Shown piece by piece: positions 16,101-23,312 of a stretch of 46,878 nt of DNA; positions within the stretch are counted from its first letter, which is position 1; every line of letters begins with the position of its first letter. The notes under the pieces are model-generated. The model did no database searches. It saw only the letters and a list, made by a program, of their open reading frames with translations, and was not told where the DNA came from. This DNA comes from Clostridia bacterium (GTDB lineage Bacteria > Bacillota > Clostridia > TANB77 > CAG-508): contig JAFVBS010000006.1 of assembly GCA_017479865.1 (NCBI GenBank), positions 1-46,878 on the forward strand, given 5' to 3'. The translations under genes were made by a program, and so were the position numbers.

Positions 16101-16734
16101 ACAAAAACAAGTAAATCAGCTAAGAAATCGTATGAAGGACTTAGGAAGCATTAATATTGATGCCATTGAAGAATACAAAAAGACGAAAGAACGCTACGAC
16201 TTTATGAATGAGCAAAGAGCTGACTTAGAAAATACAGTTGCAAAACTCAGAAATATGATTGGAGAATTGACAGAAAGTATGAAAACACAGTTCAAAGAAA
16301 AATTTGCTTTAATCAATCGCAACTTTAATGAAGTATTTGTGGAGTTATTTGGTGGCGGAAAAGCAGAACTCATTCTAGAAGATGAAGAGAATGTGTTAGA
16401 ATGTGGTATTGACATTCGTGTACAGCCAACTGGTAAAAAACTTCAAAATATGATGTTATTATCAGGAGGAGAAAAGGCCTTTACTGCTATTGCTTTGCTA
16501 TTTGCTATTCTCAAAATCAATCCAGCACCATTCTGCATTTTGGACGAAATTGAAGCAGCATTAGATGATGTCAATGTATATCGTTTTGCAGAGTATTTAA
16601 AAAAATTCTGTAACGAAACACAATTTTTAGTCATCACTCATAGAAAAGGAACGATGGAAGCAGCAGACACCGTCTACGGTGTCACCATGGAGGAAAACGG
16701 AATCAGCAAACTACTTTCCATCAAACTCCAATAA
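13186..16734 (+). CDS. smc: SMC, chromosome condensation and segregation ATPase
   Basis: The core subunit of bacterial condensin (with ScpA and ScpB), which loops and separates sister chromosomes. The N-terminal head has Walker A GPNGSGKSN (31-39), followed by a long coiled coil, a globular hinge around 510-650 (GASFLPIS, GAMTGGSVANK), a second coiled coil, and the C-terminal head with signature LLSGGEKAF and Walker B ILDEIEAALDD. Length is 1182 aa, typical. The start has AATAGGAG upstream and lies 17 bases after adhE. No ftsY or rnc gene, the usual neighbours, is adjacent. The last two bases of its stop codon belong to copy B of the 35-bp repeat. Confidence 0.97.
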   Translation: MYLKRLELQGFKSFADKTVLEFKPGITSVIGPNGSGKSNISDAIRWVLGEQSMKSLRGAKSEDVIFAGTQARKSVGFAEVSIVFDNSDSKLPIEYAEVTVTRKLYRSGETGYFINKTPCRLKDILELFMDTGIGKDGYSIIGQGKIDEILSNKSEDRRHIFEEAAGIVKYRTRKVESEKKLEQTKLNLLRINDILSEIEGNIEPLRMQSEKAKEYLDLREELKGIEVGLFLYNIATYKEKLEQLLQDEEILASQKEAEDGKMQSLQEQKEAYRNEIDSLLTQIEQMQNIGFESSNKIEKINSEIGINQERIQNNQNNSARLENEIAELEKRIEELQEEQQQKLDKKTNLTSNKEKYEQELATKQAELNKLTEKLSAEELEIEQKKQTVEQSTDKRYELCNQISTDEANFENLEKRKKQVQNEITTCISELDSKRDEKQQLSKGFYEIESKKTQADKHLQEKVETKNACMKKIKEYDDELNRLSYEQRMKQARHQFLIETEKDKEGYTKSVKSLLLDCEKDSALKKGVHGVLANLLSVQKEYETAIEMTLGQALQNIVTEKEEDAKKLIEHLRANNLGRASFLPISSVKGKPLDKISQTGISGVIGIASNLVKYDKKYEQIVLSLLGRTVIVENMEAAISLAKANHYSFRIVTLKGDVINPSGAMTGGSVANKTVNILGRSREIEDLEKELKKLAKKIEETAEAKEKYSSSISDVIEETAKLEKELQEININYATEKQKMVAIEDEISRLEVRLQKLKDEVTSLEEQKVQNREAKQAKENEIQTLNEQIEALNKVIEEFARNHKDDQKYIDDLNFDITNLKISVSSFDESESSIDEMVARIAQDIENNQQSIENKKQTIEQVTNENKELQDDIVVLQAKIEQIKQDVSNSSQKVEELKQERTTKNEKLTKTESEIESQFSVLEGLKEQIVKLDVKKTKLEQDLQQVVDNLWNEYELTPNNSEGYEKPSNVASAQKQVNQLRNRMKDLGSINIDAIEEYKKTKERYDFMNEQRADLENTVAKLRNMIGELTESMKTQFKEKFALINRNFNEVFVELFGGGKAELILEDEENVLECGIDIRVQPTGKKLQNMMLLSGGEKAFTAIALLFAILKINPAPFCILDEIEAALDDVNVYRFAEYLKKFCNETQFLVITHRKGTMEAADTVYGVTMEENGISKLLSIKLQ

Positions 16735-16779
16735 CCTTCTTTTAGGGATTCTTTTAGGGACACCTTCCAAAAGAAGGTT
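16733..16779 (-). repeat. REP-like element copy B, upstream flank of the RAYT gene
   Basis: Same element with arms AACCTTCTTTT and AAAAGAAGGTT, lengthened to 47 bp by a tandem 12-bp duplication of TTCTTTTAGGGA (16737-16748, 16749-16760). It overlaps the smc stop codon. Its orientation is opposite to copy C on the other side of the transposase gene. Confidence 0.9.
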
Positions 16780-16819
16780 GACTTAATCAAAAATATAAAA
16801 TAAAATAAATACAATTTAG

Positions 16820-16852
16820 GGGAATTTGTAAATGATAGATTTACGAATTCCC
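16820..16852 (+). other. Stem-loop in the RAYT leader
   Basis: GGAATTTGTAAAT pairs with ATTTACGAATTCC around a 5-nt loop, with one T-G wobble. It lies 28 bases before the RAYT start, between copy B and the gene, and could limit transcription or translation of the transposase or be a recognition hairpin. Confidence 0.5.
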
Positions 16853-16879
16853 TTTCTAGATTTATAAAGGAGGAAAATC

Positions 16880-17644
16880 ATGCCAAGATTAGCGAGAAAA
16901 GATTTAAATACACCATTTTTACATGTAATGGTGCAAGGAGTGAATAAAGAATATATTTTTGAGGATAAAAAATATATAAAAAAATATTTACAAATTATTA
17001 AAAAAAATAAAGCAGAGTATAATTTTACAATTATGGCATACTGTATTATGAATAACCATGCTCATTTTTTGGTATATGCCGAAGATATCAAATCATTTGG
17101 AAAATTCATGCAAAAATGTAATCTGCTATATGCCCAAATGTATAATAAAGAGAAAAACAGAGTAGGTGTTTTATTCAGAAATAGGTATCAAGTTGAGCCA
17201 ATTTATAATATGAAATATTTAGTGAATTGCATAAAATACATCCATAATAACCCAGTTAAAGCTAAAATGGTCTTAAAATGTGAAGATTACCAATATTCTT
17301 CCTATGGTGATTATATGAAGAATGATGGCGTAACACAAAGCAAAATTATGAAGGAACTTTTTGGATCAAAATGTGATTACTCAGAACTATTTAAAGAAGC
17401 CTTTGAAAGGAGATTTATTGATATAGATAATAACAATATAGAAACAACAAAAGAGTATATAATAGAAGGAATTAAGGAATACCAGAGACAATATAAAGTC
17501 AGTATTAGCGAAATTTTATCAAATAGACCAATATTTAAAGAGATGATTTTTTTCTTAAATGAAGAATGCGGGTTTCGTTTTGTGGAAATTAAAAACTTTT
17601 TTGAAATACCAAAAGGAACAATGGATTTCCTACAAAGGAGATGA
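16880..17644 (+). CDS. REP-associated tyrosine transposase (RAYT), IS200/Y1 family
   Basis: A single-strand DNA endonuclease/transposase of the HUH class. The first 150 residues are a Y1 domain: MPRLAR at the N-terminus, the metal-binding HAH (His60, Ala61, His62) in MNNHAHFLVY, the RAYT-type LFRNRYQ (98-104), and a candidate catalytic Tyr120 in KYIHNNPVKA. The remaining 100 residues are a helical extension that may bind DNA; E. coli RAYT is only about 165 aa. The AAAGGAGG ribosome binding site is well placed. The gene is bracketed by copies B and C of the 35-bp element in inverted orientation, the hallmark of REP/RAYT loci. There are no IS-type terminal repeats, so it looks domesticated. The assignment to the Y1 superfamily is firm; RAYT status rests on motif and context. 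Confidence 0.88.
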   Translation: MPRLARKDLNTPFLHVMVQGVNKEYIFEDKKYIKKYLQIIKKNKAEYNFTIMAYCIMNNHAHFLVYAEDIKSFGKFMQKCNLLYAQMYNKEKNRVGVLFRNRYQVEPIYNMKYLVNCIKYIHNNPVKAKMVLKCEDYQYSSYGDYMKNDGVTQSKIMKELFGSKCDYSELFKEAFERRFIDIDNNNIETTKEYIIEGIKEYQRQYKVSISEILSNRPIFKEMIFFLNEECGFRFVEIKNFFEIPKGTMDFLQRR

Positions 17645-17645
17645 A

Positions 17646-17680
17646 AACCTTCTTTTGGAAGGTGTCCCTAAAAGAAGGTT
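17646..17680 (+). repeat. REP-like element copy C, downstream flank of the RAYT gene
   Basis: A full 35-bp copy with an 11-bp perfect stem, AACCTTCTTTT with AAAAGAAGGTT, and the 13-nt loop GGAAGGTGTCCCT. It starts one base after the RAYT stop codon. The internal GAAGGT can pair with the left-arm ACCTTC instead, so the element can fold in two ways. Confidence 0.92.
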
Positions 17681-17792
17681 AAAGGGCTTTATTTTTTGAA
17701 ACTATTATGATAAAATGAAAAAAATATCGAGCACAGAAAACACAAAGTTATTAATTTTTTAAAATAAATAAAAAAAGAAAGGATGAAAAAGT

Positions 17793-19544
17793 ATGTATTT
17801 AGAAAAGATTAATGGACCGGAGGATATTAAAAAATTAAGTATTGATGAGCTAAAAATATTAGCGGATGAGACCAGAAAAGCATTGATTAACAAAATTAGT
17901 AATGCAGGAGGGCATATTGGACCAAATTTGGGAATGGTAGAAATGACAGTAGCATTACATTATGTGTTTAATTCGCCACAGGATAAAATTGTATTTGACG
18001 TTTCACACCAAAGCTATCCACATAAAATTTTAACAGGTAGAAAGCAAGCATTTTTGGAGGCAGAGCATTTTCATGATGTTACAGGCTATACCAATCCACT
18101 AGAAAGTGAGCATGATATGTTTACGATTGGTCATACATCAACATCAATTTCATTAGCATTAGGCTTAGCAAAGGGTAGAGACGTAAATCATCGCGATGAA
18201 AATATTATTGCCGTGGTAGGAGATGGTTCACTCTCTGGAGGAGAGGCTTTAGAAGGGTTAGATTATGCTGGCGAATATGACAAAAATTTAATTATTATCA
18301 TTAATGACAACGACCAAAGCATTGCCGAAAACCATGGTGGTATTTACAAAACACTAAAAGAGTTAAGAGAAACCAATGGAAAAGCTACTAACAATCTATT
18401 TAAAGGATTTGGGTTAGATTATAGGTACTTAGATGATGGACATGATATTCAAAAATTGGTGGCATTGTTTGAAAGCGTTAAAAATATTGGGCATCCTATT
18501 GTTTTGCATATTCATACCATTAAAGGAAAGGGCCTTCCTTATGCAGAAGCCAATAGAGAATCTTGGCATGCTGGTGGACCATTCAATGTAGAAGATGGAA
18601 CGCCAAAATTTAATGCTGGAGTCAATGATACAACGGTATTTGATAGCCTAAAGAATTTGTTAGACACTAACAGCAAAGCAGTTGTTTTGAATGCGGGAAC
18701 TCCTATGGGACTTGGCTTTGTCAAAGGAATAAGAGAAGAATATGTAAAAAGCGGACAATTTGTTGATGTGGGCATTGCCGAAGAAAACGCAATGGCAATG
18801 AGCAGTGGAATTGCAAAAAATGGTGGGACACCTGTATTTGGAACATTCGCACCATTTTTACAAAGAACGTATGACCAAATGTCCCATGATTTATGCTTAA
18901 ATGATAATCCAGCGACCATCTTAGTATTAAGCCCTGGTGTATATGGAATGAATTCCAATACCCATATTGCTTTATGTGATATTCAAATGTTTGCACACAT
19001 TCCTAACTTAATTTACTTAGCGCCAGCAAGCAAAGAGGAATATCGTCAAATGTTTCAATTTGCTACCACGCAGAAGAAGCACCCAGTTGCCATCAGAGTT
19101 CCTGGAGAAATGGTTGAAACAGGGGTAGAAGATACAACCGATTATTCCATCTGCAATAAAAATAAAGTAGAGCAACAAGGAACGAAGGTAGCATTATTTG
19201 CAGTAGGCGTAATGGTTCCAATGGCAATGAAAATTGCAAAACAAGTAAAAGAAGAACTCAATTTAGAAATCACCGTCATCAATCCACACTTTTTAACAGG
19301 ATTAGATGAAGAATTATTAAACTCATTAAAAGAGAATCATGAGTTAGTCATTACCATAGAAGATGGAGAACTAATGGGTGGCTATGGACAAACAATTGCA
19401 TCATTTTATGGTGATAGCAATATGAAAGTCAAAAATTATGGAATCTCCAAAGCCTTTCATACTGACTTTGATGCAGACAAATTGTTAGAAGAAAACGGTA
19501 TCTCTGTGCAGAACATCGTCAAAGAAATCAAAGCAGCATTTTAG
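17793..19544 (+). CDS. Dxs-like thiamine-diphosphate transketolase family enzyme
   Basis: 583 aa, closest in layout to 1-deoxy-D-xylulose-5-phosphate synthase (usually about 620). Conserved parts are SHQSYPHKILTGR (71-83), GHTSTSIS (113-120), the ThDP/Mg motif GDGSLSGG to NDN (143-173), and the ThDP-activating Glu330 in VGIAEENA. The substrate-side motif differs: Dxs has DRAGxVGxDGxTH, but here residues 380-391 read SPGVYGMNSNTH, so the DRAG Arg and the Asp before TH are lost. It may therefore be a paralogue with another acceptor rather than the isoprenoid Dxs. The start has AAAGAAAGGATG upstream. It is a single gene between repeat copies C and D. Confidence 0.8.
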   Translation: MYLEKINGPEDIKKLSIDELKILADETRKALINKISNAGGHIGPNLGMVEMTVALHYVFNSPQDKIVFDVSHQSYPHKILTGRKQAFLEAEHFHDVTGYTNPLESEHDMFTIGHTSTSISLALGLAKGRDVNHRDENIIAVVGDGSLSGGEALEGLDYAGEYDKNLIIIINDNDQSIAENHGGIYKTLKELRETNGKATNNLFKGFGLDYRYLDDGHDIQKLVALFESVKNIGHPIVLHIHTIKGKGLPYAEANRESWHAGGPFNVEDGTPKFNAGVNDTTVFDSLKNLLDTNSKAVVLNAGTPMGLGFVKGIREEYVKSGQFVDVGIAEENAMAMSSGIAKNGGTPVFGTFAPFLQRTYDQMSHDLCLNDNPATILVLSPGVYGMNSNTHIALCDIQMFAHIPNLIYLAPASKEEYRQMFQFATTQKKHPVAIRVPGEMVETGVEDTTDYSICNKNKVEQQGTKVALFAVGVMVPMAMKIAKQVKEELNLEITVINPHFLTGLDEELLNSLKENHELVITIEDGELMGGYGQTIASFYGDSNMKVKNYGISKAFHTDFDADKLLEENGISVQNIVKEIKAAF

Positions 19545-19545
19545 A

Positions 19546-19580
19546 AACCTTCTTTAAGGGACACCTTCCAAAAGAAGGTT
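19546..19580 (-). repeat. REP-like element copy D
   Basis: A full 35-bp copy starting one base after the dxs-like stop codon. It forms an inverted pair with copy E, 85 bases away, around a terminator. Confidence 0.92.
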
Positions 19581-19589
19581 AGCAACTAA

Positions 19590-19625
19590 AAAAGTGAGAG
19601 AATTGAAAAACATTCTCTCACTTTT
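19590..19625. terminator. Bidirectional terminator between dxs-like gene and murE
   Basis: AAAAGTGAGAGAAT and ATTCTCTCACTTTT form a perfect 14-bp stem with an 8-nt loop between convergent genes, inside the D/E repeat pair. Confidence 0.85.
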
Positions 19626-19665
19626 ATTTGAAATCAAAAACTGAGGCTTGAAGAATTGAAAAACC

Positions 19666-19700
19666 GACCTTCTTTTGGAAGGTGTCCCTTAAAGAAGGTT
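19666..19700 (+). repeat. REP-like element copy E, supplies the 3' end of murE
   Basis: A 35-bp copy with one change in the left arm (GACCTTC). Its right arm is read on the minus strand as the last three murE codons (AAC CTT CTT) and the first T of the TAA stop. Confidence 0.9.
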
Positions 19701-21209
19701 ATTATATTCCTCTAAAGCCTCTAAGGCATACTGGGTATCAGTTAAGCAAGGCACATATTGTTTGCCGATTTTTTGTCTTGTTTCATTTCCTTTTCCAGTA
19801 ATTAAAATAACACTATTTGGGTTTTCTAAAATTGCTTTTTTAATTGCTTCACCACGGTCTTCAATAATTTGATAATTGCCATGCTCTTGATAGACATATT
19901 CAGCAATTTCTTTACAAATATCAGTGGTTTCTTCTGGACCAGGATCTTCAGCTGTTAAATAGGTCATGTAGGAGTTTTGACCAGATAGCCTTCCTAAGTC
20001 TCTTCTGCGAAGTTGTGCTTTGCCACCAGGGCATCCAAACACCGTGACAATCTTTTTGTCAGGATATTCTTGCTTGGTAGATTCATACAATTTTTCAAAA
20101 CTTAGCTTATTATGAGCATAGTCGACAATCACGATGGTATTACCATCTTTACTAGTGTGAGCTTCCATTCTTCCGCTAGCTCTTGCTACTTTCAAGCCTT
20201 CATAAATGTTTTTGTAAGGAATTTCTAAGCTAATTGCAACACTAATTGCTGCTAACGCATTTTCTACATTGAACAATCCGGGCATGGTAAGTACCATTTC
20301 ATCATCAAAGTGAGATGTTTTCACACGAAAATGAATTTCTGTATGGCCATATTTTTGAATATCGTAGCCATAAACGTCTGCATTTTTATCTTTGGTACTA
20401 AACGTAATTACTTTATTAGCTTTTTTGCTATGCTCCAAAATGACGTTGGCAAAGTCACAATCTAAATTCACGCAAGCTGTTTCTACTTGATCAAAAATTT
20501 TTAGCTTTGAGGCAAAATAGTCTTCAAAATTAGGGTGTTCAATACTACTAATATGGTCCTCCGAAATATTTAAAAATACACCAACTTTGTAAAGTACATT
20601 GTAAACTCTATCGAGTTTTAAGGCTTGACTACTAACCTCCATGACAAAGTTTTGCATGCCACAGTCCACAGCATTTCTAACATGTGATTGTAAATCTAAA
20701 GACTCAGGACTAGTAATAACAGACTCTTTACAAACAACACCATCATAAGTATCAATGGAAGATAAAATGGCAGTGTCAGATAGCCCTTTTTCTTTCATGT
20801 AATTGTCTAAAATGCTTTTAATATAGTAAGCAGTTGTCGATTTCCCTTTTGTACCGGTTAAGCCAATCATGTTGATTTTTTCAGCAGGAAAATCATAAAA
20901 AAGGCAAGAAGTAAGTGCCAGTGCTTTACGAATATCACTTACCACTAAATGAGGAAAGCGAGGTTCTGATACGTTTTGTGCTTCGGCAATATAGCAAATA
21001 GCACCATTTTTCATTGCTTCTTGTAAATATTCTTGCTTGTAATTAAGACCTTTGCAAACAAACAATGTGCCAGGAATGACTTCTTTAGAATTGTGACAAA
21101 TCTTTGTAATAGGCGTTTGCAAAAGAAGTTCATTGGTAAAGCCAATTTCTTCTAACAATTGCCTGTTTTCTAATAATTGAATATAATCTGTTAATTGATA
21201 TTGCTTCAT
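19689..21209 (-). CDS. murE: MurE-type UDP-MurNAc-tripeptide ligase, not DAP-specific
   Basis: Adds the third amino acid to UDP-MurNAc-dipeptide in the cytosol. Mur-ligase features: the ATP loop GLTGTKGKSTTA (116-127), the segment ITSPESLDLQ, EVSSQAL with DHISSIEHPNFEDYF, and YAHNKLSFEKL. The amino-acid selectivity motif, DNPR in DAP-adding enzymes, is here EDPG (421-424), lacking the Arg that holds meso-DAP, so Lys, Orn or another residue is expected. Length is 506 aa. The start overlaps the racemase stop by four bases, implying translational coupling. The last residues (NLL) and part of the stop codon come from repeat copy E. The precise amino acid cannot be read from the sequence. Confidence 0.85.
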   Translation of the reverse strand: MKQYQLTDYIQLLENRQLLEEIGFTNELLLQTPITKICHNSKEVIPGTLFVCKGLNYKQEYLQEAMKNGAICYIAEAQNVSEPRFPHLVVSDIRKALALTSCLFYDFPAEKINMIGLTGTKGKSTTAYYIKSILDNYMKEKGLSDTAILSSIDTYDGVVCKESVITSPESLDLQSHVRNAVDCGMQNFVMEVSSQALKLDRVYNVLYKVGVFLNISEDHISSIEHPNFEDYFASKLKIFDQVETACVNLDCDFANVILEHSKKANKVITFSTKDKNADVYGYDIQKYGHTEIHFRVKTSHFDDEMVLTMPGLFNVENALAAISVAISLEIPYKNIYEGLKVARASGRMEAHTSKDGNTIVIVDYAHNKLSFEKLYESTKQEYPDKKIVTVFGCPGGKAQLRRRDLGRLSGQNSYMTYLTAEDPGPEETTDICKEIAEYVYQEHGNYQIIEDRGEAIKKAILENPNSVILITGKGNETRQKIGKQYVPCLTDTQYALEALEEYNNLL

Positions 21210-21916
21210 TTTAACTCTCCTTTATAAATTCCACCGGTTTTTTCGATGGAAGCTTTTACTAAAAAGTCCATTGGGTCAATGGTACATTTTGCAAATGAAT
21301 TGTGAAAGCCAGATAGCTCCGTACAGCCTAAAATAACATGACTACAACCGTTTTCTAAGAAGACATTTAGTACCTCTTCAAAATGTTTGGTATCATAAAG
21401 CCCTTTGGACTTGACGTCTTTATAAATAATGTTCATAATTTCTTGTTGCACTTGGCTACTAGGAACATACAATGGCAAATGATATTTTTCAAACCAATGT
21501 TGATACATGTTAGAATAAATGGTCCCATCAGTTGCCATAATGCCTATTTTGGCATCATGTGCTTGATTCGCCACAATATATTTTATGGTTTCCTCTACCA
21601 TGTTAATGACAGGAATAGAGGTAAGCCCTTGAATGCGGTTATAAATTGTATGACAAGTGTTACAAGGAATGGCAATGTGAGTAACATTTAGTTGTTCCAT
21701 TATTTTCATGTCCTCTGCAATGGATTGTAATAGAATGTCTTCTAAATGATTTTTGACGGCATAGGTTCTATCAATAATAGAGGCATGATTTAAAATTACC
21801 ATATCAATATGGTCTTGGTCTTTTTGAGCTACCGTATGTTGGGTGATGCGATGATAAAAATCACAAGTAGCTTCAGGTCCCATTCCACCAATAATTCCTA
21901 ATCGATTTGTGTTCAT
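21206..21916 (-). CDS. Aspartate/glutamate racemase family protein
   Basis: A cofactor-independent racemase, probably making D-aspartate. Both catalytic cysteines are present: Cys85 in PCNTCH (84-89) and Cys198 in LGCTELS (196-202). The N-terminal LGIIGGMGPEAT is typical of aspartate racemase rather than MurI. Length is 236 aa, as expected. It is the middle gene of a minus-strand operon, 38 bases after the ATP-grasp ligase and overlapping murE by four bases. This arrangement matches a supply of D-Asp for wall precursor branching. Upstream on its strand is AAAGGAAG as the ribosome binding site. Confidence 0.87.
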   Translation of the reverse strand: MNTNRLGIIGGMGPEATCDFYHRITQHTVAQKDQDHIDMVILNHASIIDRTYAVKNHLEDILLQSIAEDMKIMEQLNVTHIAIPCNTCHTIYNRIQGLTSIPVINMVEETIKYIVANQAHDAKIGIMATDGTIYSNMYQHWFEKYHLPLYVPSSQVQQEIMNIIYKDVKSKGLYDTKHFEEVLNVFLENGCSHVILGCTELSGFHNSFAKCTIDPMDFLVKASIEKTGGIYKGELK

Positions 21917-21954
21917 AGAATTTCTTCCTTTCCGACTTTTTAAATGTTCAAACT

Positions 21955-23166
21955 TTACTGATAATATTTCCTAAAATTGCCAAACTGCGAATATTGTAAT
22001 TTTACTTGTCTAAGCCAACGAACAGGGTGGTTGTCACCTTTGTAAAACAAAGGATTATTAAACTCTTTTTTCTTGACAAGCTCTTTCATTTTAGCAACAT
22101 ATGCTGAATTTTTTACGTACTTGTATGCCACTTTCAAAGGAACCATGGACCATAAATGCTCTTTATTCGCAATCGTAAATCCGGTATCCTTTCCTTCAAT
22201 GACATCTTCTACAAGATATTTTGCCAAGTTATATCCAGCACTTGTTACATAAAAATTGCTTCTTCCTTGTCGCAAGTTAATTTCAAATACTTTATAAGTA
22301 TTGTCTCTTTCATCATATTTAATATCGAAATTTGAAAATCCAACATAGTGAATAGACTCTAAAAAGTTTTTTAATTTTTCTGCAAGTTCTGGATGATATT
22401 CATTAATGACAACAGCATGATTTCCAATTCCATGAGGGGTATGCTCCTCCAACATGGTATGCCCTAAGCACATGAGCTTTACTTTTCCGTTTTGATTAGA
22501 ATAGCAGGTCATCACATGCATATAGGTATCATCACCAGGAATAAAATCTTGCAAAATAAGTGTGTCAGAATATCCCGCCTCATAAATATCATGAATAACT
22601 TGTTCTAGTTCTTCACGATTTTTGATTTTATATACTTTGTGTTGAGTTGGAAATTCGTGTGCAAAATAATCCACACTATTTGATGGTTTTAAAATTACTG
22701 GAAACTCAAATGGCAAAGTAAAGCTATTTCCCATTTCTTGAGAATAAATAAAGGTATGGGGGTAGGCAATAGAGTACTTTTCACACATTTGATAAAAGAA
22801 TTCTTTTTTTATCAGTTGCTCCATTAATGGGGCATCAATATAAGGAACGATAAAATGCTTTGAAAGTTCTTCTTTATTTTCAATAATTTGTCTCACATAA
22901 TTATCGCCACATCCTAGTAAAATGAGCTTTTTATCAGAATGTGCCTTTGCAAACTTCGTTAATTCTTCTAAAAATACCTCTTTTTGGTCAATATCTGGTC
23001 TGGCATAAAAATCAACAATTTTACTTTGATAACTTGGACCAGTATAGTATTTTCCAATAACTTGGCTTTTAATGCCATACTCTTGGTGAAAAGCTCTTGC
23101 CATACTATAAGTATTAATATCACTGCCAAATAGCACAGCCATAAATTCTTTTTCTTGTATTTTCAT
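21955..23166 (-). CDS. ATP-grasp ligase, candidate D-aspartate ligase for the peptidoglycan cross-bridge
   Basis: 403 aa with an ATP-grasp fold: an N-terminal pre-grasp domain (AVLFGSDINTYSMAR), a nucleotide-binding lysine region FPVILKPSN, the large loop ILQDFIPGDDTYMH, and the Mg-binding FEINLRQGRSNFY. It resembles carboxylate-amine ligases such as the Enterococcus faecium D-aspartate ligase, which adds the beta-carboxyl of D-Asp to the Lys side chain of UDP-MurNAc-pentapeptide. That function is inferred here from the fold and from co-transcription with a racemase and a non-DAP MurE. The start has GAGGTT on its strand. A GGAAG-rich hairpin lies in its leader. Confidence 0.75.
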   Translation of the reverse strand: MKIQEKEFMAVLFGSDINTYSMARAFHQEYGIKSQVIGKYYTGPSYQSKIVDFYARPDIDQKEVFLEELTKFAKAHSDKKLILLGCGDNYVRQIIENKEELSKHFIVPYIDAPLMEQLIKKEFFYQMCEKYSIAYPHTFIYSQEMGNSFTLPFEFPVILKPSNSVDYFAHEFPTQHKVYKIKNREELEQVIHDIYEAGYSDTLILQDFIPGDDTYMHVMTCYSNQNGKVKLMCLGHTMLEEHTPHGIGNHAVVINEYHPELAEKLKNFLESIHYVGFSNFDIKYDERDNTYKVFEINLRQGRSNFYVTSAGYNLAKYLVEDVIEGKDTGFTIANKEHLWSMVPLKVAYKYVKNSAYVAKMKELVKKKEFNNPLFYKGDNHPVRWLRQVKLQYSQFGNFRKYYQ

Positions 23167-23195
23167 AGTTCAACCTCATTTTATAGAATTTTATT

Positions 23196-23221
23196 GGAAG
23201 TGGTGCTGTAGTACCGCTTCC
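23196..23221 (-). other. Hairpin in the leader of the ATP-grasp operon
   Basis: GGAAGTGGT pairs with ACCGCTTCC around an 8-nt loop. No T-run follows on the minus strand. The likely promoter, with an extended -10 TGGTATAAT read on the minus strand, has its -10 at 23240-23245. Confidence 0.4.
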
Positions 23222-23312
23222 TTTATAAATTAAATATATATTATACCAATTATCAGGAAAAATCAAGTAGCTAAATGGAACCAATTGCATAAAATAGTAA
23301 GAGGTGTATTTT

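Noticed and set aside
16880..17644. A complete IS200/IS605 insertion sequence
   Set aside because: The protein is longer than IS200 TnpA, has the RAYT-type YIHNNPVKA motif, no TnpB is present, and the flanks are the dispersed palindromes rather than unique IS ends.
18539..18958. Minus-strand ORF of 139 codons inside the dxs-like gene, and similar long antisense frames in smc, lexA, mreB and the Ca-ATPase
   Set aside because: They mirror strong coding frames, have no ribosome binding sites and no recognisable motifs.
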